A DNA stretch of 42,619 bases from an uncultured Rubritalea sp. (GCA_937981665.1 CALJOJ010000015.1:1-42619), one strand, 5' to 3'. Shown: positions 1 to 8,986, counted from the stretch's first letter. The notes: generated by a model not told the origin, from the sequence alone. Numbers and translations are program-made.

Positions 1-112
1 TAGCTATGCTGAACTCGCGTAAAACGCCGGTAAGACCGTCGAAGCTTTTACGCATATCGACAGGCGGAAGGATGACTCGGATTTTTAATGCGGATGAAGA
101 TAAATTAATCAT
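1..112 (-). CDS. tnpB: IS66 accessory protein TnpB, N-terminal 37 residues (truncated by window edge)
   Basis: Translation from ATG at 112 gives an open frame to the window edge. It contains PVDMRKSFDGL at residues 18-28, the hallmark of the IS66 Orf2/TnpB family (usual length about 115 residues). The frame upstream of the ATG closes with TAG five codons earlier, so 112 is the earliest ATG start. TnpB is required for IS66 transposition together with the DDE transposase TnpC, which should lie further left, but its biochemical role is not settled. No clear Shine-Dalgarno sequence is visible. Recognition rests on this one motif plus the adjacent GTAA terminus. Confidence 0.75.
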   Translation of the reverse strand, partial: MINLSSSALKIRVILPPVDMRKSFDGLTGVLREFSIA

Positions 113-173
113 AGACCGCAAAGCCTATTCTGATTTCAGAACCTGACTAGGTGGCCAATTTAAAGACGCTTAC
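1..173 (-). mobile_element. IS66-family insertion sequence, one end only (continues off the window)
   Basis: Read on the minus strand, the segment begins at 173 with GTAAGCGTC and runs leftward into a tnpB reading frame. IS66-family elements are known to have terminal inverted repeats that begin GTAA, so this is the likely left end. A second GTAAGC starts 9 bases further out at 182, so the exact boundary could be 173 or 182. Only about 60 bases separate the end from the tnpB start, so there is no room for a tnpA gene ahead of it. The other end and the 8-base target duplication expected of the family lie outside the window. The element sits just beyond the terminator of the haem-protein gene, a site where insertion would do little harm. 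Confidence 0.6.
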
Positions 174-194
174 CTTGCTTACGTTTCTTTAGAC

Positions 195-232
195 AAAAAA
201 ATCCCGCACACCAGTATATCAGTGAGCGGGAT
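195..232 (-). terminator. Rho-independent terminator of the haem-binding protein gene
   Basis: On the minus strand ATCCCGC and GCGGGAT form a 7-base-pair GC-rich stem around a loop of about 16 bases, followed directly by a run of T. It lies about 33 bases after the stop codon of the gene ending at 265, as expected for its terminator. Confidence 0.85.
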
Positions 233-264
233 CTGAGATTATTAGAGCTGTTTGCTACTAATGC

Positions 265-3200
265 TTACTGACCTGGTACCTTATGTTCTTTAATGAGGTC
301 AGCTGCGTTGTGCATGGACTGGGTTTCAGGGAAAGTCTTGAGGAGTTCCTCAATTTCTTTCGAGGTGAAGCCCGTACGCTTGCCGTCAGCAGGAATATTA
401 CCGAAGGCGTTGGTTACGTAGGTGAGGAGATCTGCGATATCCTTGTTCTTCATGCGGAAGGCGAAACCTGGCATTGGAACACCACTTTCATACTTAATAC
501 CTTTTACCTTGATCGGTCCTGTGATGCCGTGAAGGGCTATTTTAGCCAAGAGATCCTTATCGCCATTTACCCATTCGCTCCCTGCAAGAGGAGGGAATAC
601 TGGTGCGATTCCTTTACCGTCTTTTCCGTGACAGCTTCCACAGCTTTCACCCTCGTTCCAATGAAGTGCTCCACGTGTGTATGATGCGTGGAATGCTTTA
701 GGAAGGCCACTTGGAATAGGAACCTTGATTTTTTTCTCTGGAGTTGCTGCTCGCTGACTTCCGTGAGCTCGTCCTAACTTGAAGGCTTGTTTGGATGCTT
801 GGATTACTGGTGTTTTCTCAGCTTCATCGATTACAGCTACGGTGATTTCTTTACCTAACCATGATGCTGCACAAACTGCCTCATGACGGACAAGCCAGTT
901 TTCGTCACCAGCTGCTTTCACAAGAAGTTCTTGCTTGTTAGGGAATTCACTTGGGTTGTAGCGGACTGCTCGGACGGCCTGTGCTCTTGCTTTTGGTTCT
1001 TTCGCGTTAAGGATTTTCTCAACGAGAGCTGTGTCGATCTTACCGATACCCCATGTCACCCAGAGTGCTTCTGTAAGGTGATGCTCGTATTTATCATCAT
1101 TAGCGTCGAGTGCTGCAACCCATTTAGTGACTACTGTAGCTACTTCATTCGCATTTCTGCCTCTGAGCTCACGGCGAGTACGGTAGCGAGTACGGTACTC
1201 AGGGAGTTTGAGGTTTTCTAACAAGTCAGCAATTGGTGCGCCAGCGATCTTAGCTGGTGTAACGAGTGGACGTGATGGATAAGTGACACGATAGATACGG
1301 CCGTGTACGTGATCGCGATGTGGATCACGCGCATTGTGCTGCATGTGACCAACAAGTGCATTCTGCCAATCGATGACGAAGAGTGAACCATCTGGAGCGA
1401 ACTCGAGGTCTACTGGTCGAAAGTTCGAATAGTTAGTTTTAAAGAGGTCGTGTCTAAAGGTTGAGGTGAAGCCACCGTTCTTTTTATCTTCAGATAATGT
1501 ATGCTGTTTAGCTCCTAGGAAACCGATGTTGTTACAAAGAATCAAGTCACCTTGTACATCATCTGGGAAGTGACGTGAGGAGACGAACTCGAGTCCTGAA
1601 GTAGGTCTCACAGTGTTTGAGGTGAGGATTTGTGTTGCTTTCGCGTTAACAGCATAACGGTTTTTAACTGCAACTTCCTGCATCCATGATGCATTCGTGC
1701 TCGATGTCCATAGAAAGAAATTCTGTCCCCAGTCAGTGAAAGCAATTCCCCATGGATTAGGAATGGTGTACTGAGCTGCGCGCTCAAGCTTTCCTTTTTT
1801 AGGGTCAAAGCGGTAGAAGCCACCGTTGGTTCCTCTAACAGTACCATATGGAGTTTCTACGTTAGAGTGAGAGAATATACCTTCACCCATGAAGATGGCT
1901 CCTGATGGATCTGCACAGAAGCTTGAAATAGCATGGTGAGTGTCGTGGTCATCAAATCCTGAGATTACGAATTCTTTCTTATCTGCCTTACTGTCACCAT
2001 CTGTGTCGAGGAAGTGGACGAGATCATTTCCGAGAGAAACGTAGGCGCCACCTTGATCAGTGATTTCAAATCCCATAGGGATGTGGATGTTATCCACGAA
2101 GATAGTTTCCTTATCTGCTTTACCGTCGTTGTCCGTGTCTTCAAAGATAAGGATCTTATCGTTAGGAAGAGGATCACCTATCTTGTAGTGTGGATATGAG
2201 CTCATGCATCCTACCCAGAGGCGACCTTGGTTATCGAATGCCATCTGAGATGGGTTCGCAAGATTTGGGAACATAACTTCATCCGCGAATAGCTCGATCT
2301 TGTAGCCTGGAGCTAATTTCATAGACTCTTCTACTTCTTTACCGGTCTTGTACTCGAGACCGCCCATTTTTTTGGCACCTGCTACGAAGTTAGTTTTTAC
2401 ATCGACTAGTTTAACTGTTTTAGCGTCTGCTGCAGCGACGTCGAATGCTTGGCCTGCGTTAGATGCCCAGATTGCTTGATCACGGATGGCTGTCATCTCA
2501 CGAGTTTTCTTGAGTTCAGTAGGGTAGTTAGCGTTACCAAACGGCTTATGTCTTCTGCCGTGTACGTGAACGCCATTTGCTATTTTATAGTCGAGTAACC
2601 AAACGCGGTTTTTCTCTGCAACTACTGCTTGGATTTTTTCACGGTTAGCTTCGTTAGGAGTGACTTTGCCGAAGAGTCCATCAGCTAGTGCGCTAGAAAG
2701 GTGCTTGTAACCTGTTCTAGTTAGGTTGTGACCGTTAGAGGTGAGGTCTGTTTCAGAAGCATCATAAAATGATTTTGTAGGAGTGAATGCATCAACGAAG
2801 AGGACGCCCTTATCCTTACACACTTCAGCCATTGCTGAGGTGTATAGCTCTAAATTTTTGTTATAAAGCTCGCCGTCTGGGAGGTCACGCTTAGCACTGA
2901 GGTCTTCGAATGCCGCAGGGGAAACGATTGCCAATTGTGGTTGTCCTTTACCACTGTAGTTTTGCTTCATTGTGTGATCAATAAAGGCTGAAAGTTCTTT
3001 CTTATAGCGATCCACGTCTTCTGGGCCAGCGAAGGATGAGGTATAGCCGAAGAAGCCAACTAAGGTGTCAATCTTGTGTTTTTTTAACCAGTTGTCTGCG
3101 GAAGGAAATGTTCCATTACCTTTTCCATTTTGAAATTCTTCAGGCATGAGTTCCTTTGCCCCAGGGAATGCATAAAAATTTGAACGTGAAGGGTGAGGGC

Positions 3201-3483
3201 GGAAACCAGGTGTGTCACCTTCTTTACAGAAATTCCTAATATATAGATTATTCTGTGGGAAACGTAATTGAAGCTCAGTTTCAAATTCACTGAAGATATT
3301 CATGCGTGAACCGAGGCCACCACCGATAAAGCCGATACGGCTGTTTTTATCGAGCTTGAGGCTAGTGCCTGCAGAATGATTTTTAGCAGGGGATGGCAAT
3401 GGGCTAAATGACGTCTCAGCCTTGGCTGTGCTCGCTACAAGTAACGGAATGGCGGAGTAAAGTGCTAGTTTGGAATGTTTCAT
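265..3483 (-). CDS. Secreted PVC-type haem-binding protein: SGNH-like + beta-propeller + HEAT + cytochrome c
   Basis: A 1072-residue exported protein with an N-terminal signal peptide (hydrophobic stretch ending near STAKA, residue 22). Residues about 45-285 resemble the SGNH/GDSL hydrolase fold. Residues about 385-730 form a sorbosone-dehydrogenase-like beta-propeller (SQMAFDNQGRLWVG, DTDNDGKAD and similar repeats). A HEAT-like helical segment follows at about 760-900. A C-terminal cytochrome c domain has the haem site CGSCH near residue 946 and a methionine ligand candidate in PMPGF. Such proteins are multiplied in Planctomycetes and Verrucomicrobia and are usually assigned to periplasmic oxidation of sugars or polysaccharides; the substrate is unknown. 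The SGNH part lacks the usual GDS nucleophile motif, reading GGGLGSR instead. The gene is monocistronic with its own terminator. Confidence 0.85.
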   Translation of the reverse strand: MKHSKLALYSAIPLLVASTAKAETSFSPLPSPAKNHSAGTSLKLDKNSRIGFIGGGLGSRMNIFSEFETELQLRFPQNNLYIRNFCKEGDTPGFRPHPSRSNFYAFPGAKELMPEEFQNGKGNGTFPSADNWLKKHKIDTLVGFFGYTSSFAGPEDVDRYKKELSAFIDHTMKQNYSGKGQPQLAIVSPAAFEDLSAKRDLPDGELYNKNLELYTSAMAEVCKDKGVLFVDAFTPTKSFYDASETDLTSNGHNLTRTGYKHLSSALADGLFGKVTPNEANREKIQAVVAEKNRVWLLDYKIANGVHVHGRRHKPFGNANYPTELKKTREMTAIRDQAIWASNAGQAFDVAAADAKTVKLVDVKTNFVAGAKKMGGLEYKTGKEVEESMKLAPGYKIELFADEVMFPNLANPSQMAFDNQGRLWVGCMSSYPHYKIGDPLPNDKILIFEDTDNDGKADKETIFVDNIHIPMGFEITDQGGAYVSLGNDLVHFLDTDGDSKADKKEFVISGFDDHDTHHAISSFCADPSGAIFMGEGIFSHSNVETPYGTVRGTNGGFYRFDPKKGKLERAAQYTIPNPWGIAFTDWGQNFFLWTSSTNASWMQEVAVKNRYAVNAKATQILTSNTVRPTSGLEFVSSRHFPDDVQGDLILCNNIGFLGAKQHTLSEDKKNGGFTSTFRHDLFKTNYSNFRPVDLEFAPDGSLFVIDWQNALVGHMQHNARDPHRDHVHGRIYRVTYPSRPLVTPAKIAGAPIADLLENLKLPEYRTRYRTRRELRGRNANEVATVVTKWVAALDANDDKYEHHLTEALWVTWGIGKIDTALVEKILNAKEPKARAQAVRAVRYNPSEFPNKQELLVKAAGDENWLVRHEAVCAASWLGKEITVAVIDEAEKTPVIQASKQAFKLGRAHGSQRAATPEKKIKVPIPSGLPKAFHASYTRGALHWNEGESCGSCHGKDGKGIAPVFPPLAGSEWVNGDKDLLAKIALHGITGPIKVKGIKYESGVPMPGFAFRMKNKDIADLLTYVTNAFGNIPADGKRTGFTSKEIEELLKTFPETQSMHNAADLIKEHKVPGQ

Positions 3484-3680
3484 GTATCTATAAATTTTAC
3501 GTCATTGTAGAGATTATCTATCAGAGTTAAATGTTTTTTTCTCTAAAGTTAGAGATCATTGATCTTTTTACACTTTGAATGCTGTTAATAGGCTGATAAT
3601 GATCCCTTAAGATTGTAAGACGGATTACACAAAATTTTCTAGAAATATGCAAAAATACTCCCCTCCAGCGAATAAAGATA

Positions 3681-4067
3681 ATGATCTTAAAGGCTTTGAC
3701 GGTGTGCCATTATGTATTTGCGGGTTTATCGTTGTTAGGCCTGCTGGGTATTTATCTCCACTATTTCATCATGTCTAAAGTGATGATAATGGCTGATTCG
3801 GTAAAGACTAGTTCTCCACATGTTAATATGGAGGAATTCTTTGATGTCTTTCGATGGATCTATCTTATCGGTGGGGGGCTGTGTGTTCTTTCAGCTGTCG
3901 GAAATTTTCTAACAGCCGGCTATATAAGAGGTCGTAAGGCTAGAATGTTTTGCCTGATCATGTCAGGTTTGAACTGCTTACAAATCCCAGTGGGAATCGT
4001 GTTAGGCATTTTCACTATCATCGTCTTAGCACGAGACTCTGTGGTGGAGCTTTATCAAGAGAAGTAG
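3681..4067 (+). CDS. Small multi-pass membrane protein of unknown function
   Basis: A 128-residue protein with about four hydrophobic segments: residues 5-32, 57-80, 86-96 and 98-117. The last one ends in IPVGIVLGIFTIIVLARDSV, which resembles the end of many uncharacterised bacterial four-helix membrane proteins (PxGxxLGxxTxxVL pattern). No catalytic motif is visible and I do not assign a function. It stands alone on the plus strand between two minus-strand genes, convergent with the M23 peptidase gene, whose stop codon lies 15 bases away. A 7-base inverted repeat GAGAGTC/GACTCTC (4067-4096) bridges the two stops but has no T tract. Confidence 0.65.
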   Translation: MILKALTVCHYVFAGLSLLGLLGIYLHYFIMSKVMIMADSVKTSSPHVNMEEFFDVFRWIYLIGGGLCVLSAVGNFLTAGYIRGRKARMFCLIMSGLNCLQIPVGIVLGIFTIIVLARDSVVELYQEK

Positions 4068-4082
4068 AGAGTCGAGTCGAGA

Positions 4083-5000
4083 TTACTCAGACTCTCCAGT
4101 GGGAGCATTGTTCATGTACTTCATGAAAAGCTGAGCGGAGTCACCGTCCCATTGAATTTCTGGAAGGATACGGTTTACTTGGGTGATATTGAGGATGGAT
4201 GGGTTGAAGAGATTATCGCCTTCAGCCATGTAGTTAGAAATGATTGCGCTCGGGTTTAGTCTATCGTGCTGAGTGAGCTGTGGGTAGCCTCCCAGGAATG
4301 GAGATACGCCATCTGACTCACGCATTTCTAGGTGTAAGTGAGCGAGGTAGCCAACGTCAGCCTGACCTACTGTACCAATGGTTCCACCACGAGGAACTTG
4401 TTGCATATATCCTACATGGCTACTGAGAAGGTGGGCGTACATGCTGTGAATGATTTTACCATCAGAGGTTCTGTGTGCTAGTACGATACAATTTCCCCAA
4501 CCTGGGCTGGGATTTCCAGTGTATACTACAAGGCCATTTGCTACGGCGAAGACGGGGTCACCGAGGTCAGAGTTCTGCCCACCAATACCATTGATGTCAT
4601 CACCGCTGTGTTTGCCGCCACGTTGATTGTTGAGTTCATCGAATGGCTGAGCATTATAAGTATATGCCCAAGTTTCTGACCCCATGGCTGCTTCAAATTG
4701 CTCAGTGCGAGGAATGACTGCGCGCTCCCACGGAGTGTGAAAATGGAAGTGCGGGGAAAATTTCTGGAGGGTGACACCATTAGCATAGATGTTATCACCT
4801 AAGGAAGGGAGGCCAAAAGGTGCGTCTGCTTCTTGCCAGTTATTAAACTGCTGAACTGTAGCTTCTTTCGTGTGTCTGACCTTAAAGACGGCCATTCCTA
4901 TTAATAAGAACAAGACGACAGCAATAGCTGGAACTATCCTCGAAAAGATGAATGGAATAGTTGTTTTTCTAAATTTCTCTGTGTTCTCAGAGTTGCTCAT
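4083..5000 (-). CDS. Membrane-anchored M23-family metallopeptidase (peptidoglycan endopeptidase type)
   Basis: A 305-residue protein with an N-terminal transmembrane anchor (residues about 17-40) and an extracytoplasmic domain. Residues about 125-240 are the LytM/M23 fold: the zinc motif HxxxD is seen in KHSGDD and the second motif HxH in AHLHLEM, with the typical GDPVFAVANGLVVYTG and AHL...G strands between them. M23 enzymes cut peptide bridges in peptidoglycan. The retained zinc ligands suggest an active enzyme rather than an EnvC-type regulator. A putative 37-residue membrane peptide gene lies only 9 bases upstream, and the two are probably co-transcribed. Confidence 0.85.
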   Translation of the reverse strand: MSNSENTEKFRKTTIPFIFSRIVPAIAVVLFLLIGMAVFKVRHTKEATVQQFNNWQEADAPFGLPSLGDNIYANGVTLQKFSPHFHFHTPWERAVIPRTEQFEAAMGSETWAYTYNAQPFDELNNQRGGKHSGDDINGIGGQNSDLGDPVFAVANGLVVYTGNPSPGWGNCIVLAHRTSDGKIIHSMYAHLLSSHVGYMQQVPRGGTIGTVGQADVGYLAHLHLEMRESDGVSPFLGGYPQLTQHDRLNPSAIISNYMAEGDNLFNPSILNITQVNRILPEIQWDGDSAQLFMKYMNNAPTGESE

Positions 5001-5009
5001 AACGTTAGT

Positions 5010-5123
5010 TTATGAGACTGCCCCCATGAGGTCGAGTACTTCATAGACGTATTTACATGCAGTAAATATAAGAATAACGATGAAGAGCTTGATAAGAAGT
5101 TCGATTGTTTTGCGTGCCATCAT
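5010..5123 (-). CDS. Putative 37-residue single-pass membrane peptide
   Basis: The frame starts with two consecutive ATGs (5123 and 5120) and encodes MMARKTIELLIKLFIV followed by a hydrophobic helix and a short acidic tail. The open frame extends further upstream to 5219, but that part runs through the perfect terminator hairpin at 5193-5223, so the longer version is unlikely. It ends 9 bases before the M23 peptidase start on the same strand. No family is recognised and no clear ribosome site is seen, so it may be a leader peptide or a chance ORF. Confidence 0.4.
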   Translation of the reverse strand: MMARKTIELLIKLFIVILIFTACKYVYEVLDLMGAVS

Positions 5124-5192
5124 GATATTTATAAAAAGTAAGTGGTTACTAAGTGGGAGTTTCTTAAAGCTGAAAGCGATGAAGGTAAAGAC

Positions 5193-5223
5193 AAAAAAGC
5201 TATGTTGCCTGAACAACATAGCT
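5193..5223 (-). terminator. Rho-independent terminator of the 3D-domain lipoprotein gene
   Basis: On the minus strand AGCTATGTTG and CAACATAGCT form a perfect 10-base-pair stem around a short loop, followed by six T. It lies about 40 bases after the stop codon at 5262 and separates that gene from the M23 unit. Confidence 0.95.
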
Positions 5224-5261
5224 GAAAATTTATTAGCGCGAACGCTGGATGTGAACTGCTA

Positions 5262-5915
5262 CTAGTTAGCAGCTACAGATTTACTCATCTTCTTAGTGAT
5301 CGCGTAGTACATCTTGCGGCAGTGTGCAGCATGGAGGCGACCTTTGAGGAGCTTAGCGCTGCGCTCAAATGATCCCATTTGGATGATTTTGATAGTAACT
5401 TTACGTGTTCCCCAGTTTCTCATTCCTGAGAGAGTAGGGTGGAACATGTCGATTGTATTAGTATCAGCAAGAGCTGAACCGTAGTCATCAACTACATAAG
5501 TGTATGGCTTACCTACTATCTTGAATTTAGTTCCTAGTGGAAGGCGTGACCAGTCAGCTGCGACTGAGCGTGTGTTACCGTACTTGAGAGTGGTTCCTGC
5601 AGCATTGAGACGACCTGGTGCACCTGGTTCTTTCTCCATATGTGAGTATGCGGTAGCTCTAACATAGCGGGTTCTTGATGCGTCGCTATAGGTGGCCATT
5701 CCGTGTTTGTCTTTACCTATTTTCTTAGCATAGCTAGATGTGGTGACTGTTTTAGGCGCTACTTTTTTTACTGGAGTCGTGGAAGTGGTTGCTATTGGTT
5801 TAGGAGCTGGCTTCTTAGCTGTTTCAGAAGCTAAAGAAGAGCTTACAGATGCACAGCTTGTTAGAGCCATGAAGCTGAGTAAGAATAAACCTGATTTAGT
5901 AAAATGAAGTATCAT
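5262..5915 (-). CDS. 3D-domain (MltA C-terminal/RlpA-like double-psi barrel) lipoprotein
   Basis: A 217-residue putative lipoprotein. The signal sequence ends in a lipobox, LTSC, with the cysteine at residue 21. It is followed by a low-complexity Lys/Pro/Thr linker (about 25-60) and a C-terminal 3D domain (about 85-175) with the typical VRATAYS start, an LPLGTKFKI strand and the VVDDYGSA...TIDMF aspartate signature. 3D domains occur in lytic transglycosylase MltA and in resuscitation or cell-wall-hydrolase proteins, where they act on or bind glycan. There is no MltA N-terminal part here, so catalytic activity is uncertain. The 277 bases upstream (5916-6193) are AT-rich and hold no gene; they probably carry this gene's promoter. 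Confidence 0.75.
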   Translation of the reverse strand: MILHFTKSGLFLLSFMALTSCASVSSSLASETAKKPAPKPIATTSTTPVKKVAPKTVTTSSYAKKIGKDKHGMATYSDASRTRYVRATAYSHMEKEPGAPGRLNAAGTTLKYGNTRSVAADWSRLPLGTKFKIVGKPYTYVVDDYGSALADTNTIDMFHPTLSGMRNWGTRKVTIKIIQMGSFERSAKLLKGRLHAAHCRKMYYAITKKMSKSVAAN

Positions 5916-6193
5916 AGTATAGTGTTGGATTTATGTAAGGTTTAGTAAATTAACGTTTTGTGTTAAATGTATCAACCTCGTTCCTGTTTTGAGTATTACG
6001 AGTGAGATTTCAAAAGATCAACTCTTTTATGTGGTTTTTTAGTGAAATTCGGGGTTTTATAGTAAGTTTATTGAGGTTTTATGGATTGATCGTTAGTTAG
6101 TTACTGGTATATTTTTAAAGTCACTTAAGTCTGTATAATTATCTCTGAGTGAGCGTTTTTTTTGAGCTTAAACTAGTTTTGGGTGCTTTTCTG

Positions 6194-7852
6194 CTAGCTG
6201 TCTAGTAGATCATTAAGTTCATCTGGAATAAGGCTAGCATCGGTTGCTTCTTGTGCGGCTATTTTCATCTGGAAATTTAGTGTGTCCATTGGGACAGGAG
6301 GTCGGTAGCCCGTGAGGCATTCTTTAAGAGCACCTAGAGCATCTAGGTCTGTAGTCTTGTGAATACGGAATGTCTGTACAGAGATGGCTTCTGCTGCACC
6401 AGGTGTTAGTAGTGGAGGTATGATGTCTTTGATTTCTTCAAATGCTTTTTTAGCTATCTTGAGGTCTCTTCTCTTGCAGAGTGCGCGGATGATGCTGAAG
6501 CCTTCTATTGGTTTCATCGTCGGGAAGAGCGGGATTTTTACATCCACTCTACCTGGACGCTTAAGGTCTACTTCGATGAGGTCAGGCCTGCTTGATGCAA
6601 GCACCCAGAGGATTTTACCTCGGTTACGGGTGTTAGACATTTCCTTAGCCATCATAGAGTAAACTCTACTAGAGACTCCTGAGTCGCCAGAGCCACCTTC
6701 GCGCTTGCCGAGCGCTTGGTCTGCTTCATCTACGAAGACGATACATCTGCCTAGTGCGTGGATGAGAGAAAATATTTTTTCAAGATTAGCTTCTGTAGAG
6801 CCGACCCACTTGTCACGGAAGTTTCGCATAGTGACAACGGGGACTCCAGCTTCACCAGCGAGACATTCAGCGAGGTAGGTCTTTCCTGTACCTACTGGTC
6901 CACAGAAGAGGTAGCCCATAGGCATGGCTTGGAGCTCATCTTTACGCCATAGGATGATGTCGTCTCGGAGCCATTTTTTGACACCTTCGAGACCGATGCA
7001 GTCATCAAGTGTTCTGTCTGGTTCTACGAAGTCGATGAGTCCGTCACAGTCGCGTTCTACTAATTGCTTTTTGAGACCTGAGAGTCTTTGATCATTGAGT
7101 ATGTGACCATCGTGTTCGAGTCTTTTGAGTAATGACTCGAGTGAGCTTAGGGTAGCACCAGTAAGTCTATTGGAGATGGCACTGGGGTCATCTTTGTAGT
7201 TCTGCATGGCATTCGGGCATGACTTAGAAAGCTCTATAAGTGACTTGGTGATGGAGCCTTCATCAGGGAGAGTGATCTCTATATCGCTCACGCGTGGAGA
7301 TTCTGACACGAGCTGGTGGATACCGTTGAGGTTTTCAGAAATAAGGAATACAGATTGGCCGTATTCTTGAAGCCTTTCGTCATCTGCCCAGCCTTTGATT
7401 AGTGCGGCGAGTGAGTTTAGCTCGTAGTTATGGAGATTTGGCATGGATGGGCAGGCTAGGTGGGCTTGCTTCATGATGAATGCTACTTTGGGAGCTTTTT
7501 GACCAATGGCGATCAGGTTTCTGCAGTAGAGTAAGTATTTAGAAATGAATCTGCAGGCATCTAGCGGCTTGTGAGGGAGATGCGGAGACTCTGCGTAGGG
7601 CGCCCATTTGGAGAAAATATCTGACCCACGATCTACTCGAAGTCCAAAGCCCATATCAAAGGTGATGATGATATCAAATCTAGGGAGGAGGGTTTGCTGA
7701 ATGAATTCCGTGAGACTGCCTAGTGAAGTGTCTTGATCATTAGAGGAGATGAGCAGTCTGTCATTTACGTTTCCGTGAAGGAGAAAGCAACCTGAGGATT
7801 TACTCTCGTAGGATGCGATGACTTCTTGTGCCCAGCTTGGTAGATTATTCAT
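6194..7852 (-). CDS. AAA+ ATPase of the classic (CDC48/FtsH-like) type with an unknown N-terminal region
   Basis: A 552-residue cytoplasmic protein. The C-terminal half is a single AAA+ module: Walker A GPVGTGKT at residues 318-325, Walker B CIVFVDEAD near 370-378, sensor region NRGKILWVLASS, and the arginine-finger region LKRPGRVDVKI, all typical of classic AAA proteins. The first 280 residues match no domain I recognise; they include LLHGNVNDRL near residue 24, a motif I have seen annotated only as part of such ATPases. A single module without protease or helicase domains suggests a remodelling ATPase. It lies 57 bases downstream of a TPR membrane protein gene on the same strand, so the two may form one system. 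Confidence 0.75.
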   Translation of the reverse strand: MNNLPSWAQEVIASYESKSSGCFLLHGNVNDRLLISSNDQDTSLGSLTEFIQQTLLPRFDIIITFDMGFGLRVDRGSDIFSKWAPYAESPHLPHKPLDACRFISKYLLYCRNLIAIGQKAPKVAFIMKQAHLACPSMPNLHNYELNSLAALIKGWADDERLQEYGQSVFLISENLNGIHQLVSESPRVSDIEITLPDEGSITKSLIELSKSCPNAMQNYKDDPSAISNRLTGATLSSLESLLKRLEHDGHILNDQRLSGLKKQLVERDCDGLIDFVEPDRTLDDCIGLEGVKKWLRDDIILWRKDELQAMPMGYLFCGPVGTGKTYLAECLAGEAGVPVVTMRNFRDKWVGSTEANLEKIFSLIHALGRCIVFVDEADQALGKREGGSGDSGVSSRVYSMMAKEMSNTRNRGKILWVLASSRPDLIEVDLKRPGRVDVKIPLFPTMKPIEGFSIIRALCKRRDLKIAKKAFEEIKDIIPPLLTPGAAEAISVQTFRIHKTTDLDALGALKECLTGYRPPVPMDTLNFQMKIAAQEATDASLIPDELNDLLDS

Positions 7853-7909
7853 GTTAGAACAATTATCAGCTAAGGCGGGATGATGGTAGTATAAAGGTAG
7901 GGAAATTTT

Positions 7910-8986
7910 CTACTGGGTGAGCGAATATAGTAATGCAGCCAGAGAACACCATGAAACTAGGGTGAGCGAGCAGATAAGAATGATGCGCTTTTTATAAGGG
8001 AGTAGGTGCATAGACTTCAGCGCGCCTTTGAGTAGCTTTGTCTTATTATGCTGGTGATAGATCTCAGTGGTGATGAGATAGAGGAATGCTTGGAAGCTGG
8101 TGTAAGAGATGAATAGTGAGATGATGAAGGTGAAGACTGTACACATGGAGAGCCATGGTACGTCCTCATAGACCAAGGGACTCAGCAGAATGAAGCCGAG
8201 GAGGATGATGAAAAAAGCTCTTACTGCGACTAGGTCATTAAGTGGGGTTTGTTTTGGCCTTGTGAGGGCGAGCATGGGGGCAGTGAGTGCACGTAGCCAT
8301 ATGGAAGACTTTCTCTGGATGAGAGCGTATGTCGCTATGGTGCCTGGATTTTCTGTAAATTTCTGTAAAGCAGTTTCGATGTGTTGTTGTGCTTTCTTGT
8401 TCTCGTCAGTGTACTGATCATAGAGGTAAGCGAGTTCTGCGTGAATGGCATGGTCTGGGGAATCTGAGGATAGATAGTTTTTCCGTTTATGGATTTCAGT
8501 TTGGTGGTCTACTTCTTGTTTATTTAGCGGGTGACGGATGATCTCGAAGTCTAGTGAGCGTAATAATTGCTCATCAACGCCTTGGCGGCTTAGTTTAGCG
8601 TGGATCTCTCTAGCTGCATGTATATCAGAGAATATTAGTTTGATTTTCAGTCCTAAATGCCAAGTAGGAGTGTACGTCTCATCGATAGCTAGGGCATTTC
8701 TGCACTGGTCATCCGCGGCACCTACACGCCCCATGGCTAAGTAGATGAATCCTAGACTCGTGTGTGCCTCTACGTTTGTATCTTGGTAGTAGATCGCAGA
8801 GTTCATTGAGGTAACTGCGTAACCGAGCTCATTCATCTTGTGGTAGATGTTTCCCATGGTGAGGTGTAGCCATGAAGAATGAGGCTGAGTCTTTAGCATT
8901 TCAAACGTAAGATCTAGTGCTTTGTCCCATTGTTGGGCGTCTAGAAGTGATTTGAGTTGCTGGTGTTCTGAGTTTAGCTCTGACAT
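7910..8986 (-). CDS. TPR-repeat protein with C-terminal transmembrane helices
   Basis: A 358-residue protein without a signal peptide. Residues about 5-215 are helical TPR-type repeats (for example WLHLTMGNIYHKMNELGYA and TSLGFIYLAMGRVGAADDQC). The C-terminal part has hydrophobic segments at about 256-300 and 335-355, giving roughly three or four membrane spans. The TPR part probably faces the cytoplasm and binds a partner. The next gene downstream encodes an AAA+ ATPase, a natural partner, but no function can be assigned from sequence alone. Nothing resembling a catalytic motif is visible. Confidence 0.65.
   Translation of the reverse strand: MSELNSEHQQLKSLLDAQQWDKALDLTFEMLKTQPHSSWLHLTMGNIYHKMNELGYAVTSMNSAIYYQDTNVEAHTSLGFIYLAMGRVGAADDQCRNALAIDETYTPTWHLGLKIKLIFSDIHAAREIHAKLSRQGVDEQLLRSLDFEIIRHPLNKQEVDHQTEIHKRKNYLSSDSPDHAIHAELAYLYDQYTDENKKAQQHIETALQKFTENPGTIATYALIQRKSSIWLRALTAPMLALTRPKQTPLNDLVAVRAFFIILLGFILLSPLVYEDVPWLSMCTVFTFIISLFISYTSFQAFLYLITTEIYHQHNKTKLLKGALKSMHLLPYKKRIILICSLTLVSWCSLAALLYSLTQ

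Noticed and set aside
4067..4096. Inverted repeat GAGAGTC/GACTCTC between two convergent genes
   Set aside because: No T tract on either strand and it overlaps coding sequence, so I do not call a terminator.
5124..5219. N-terminal extension of the small membrane peptide ahead of the M23 gene
   Set aside because: It runs through a perfect terminator hairpin for the neighbouring lipoprotein gene, so the shorter start is more credible.
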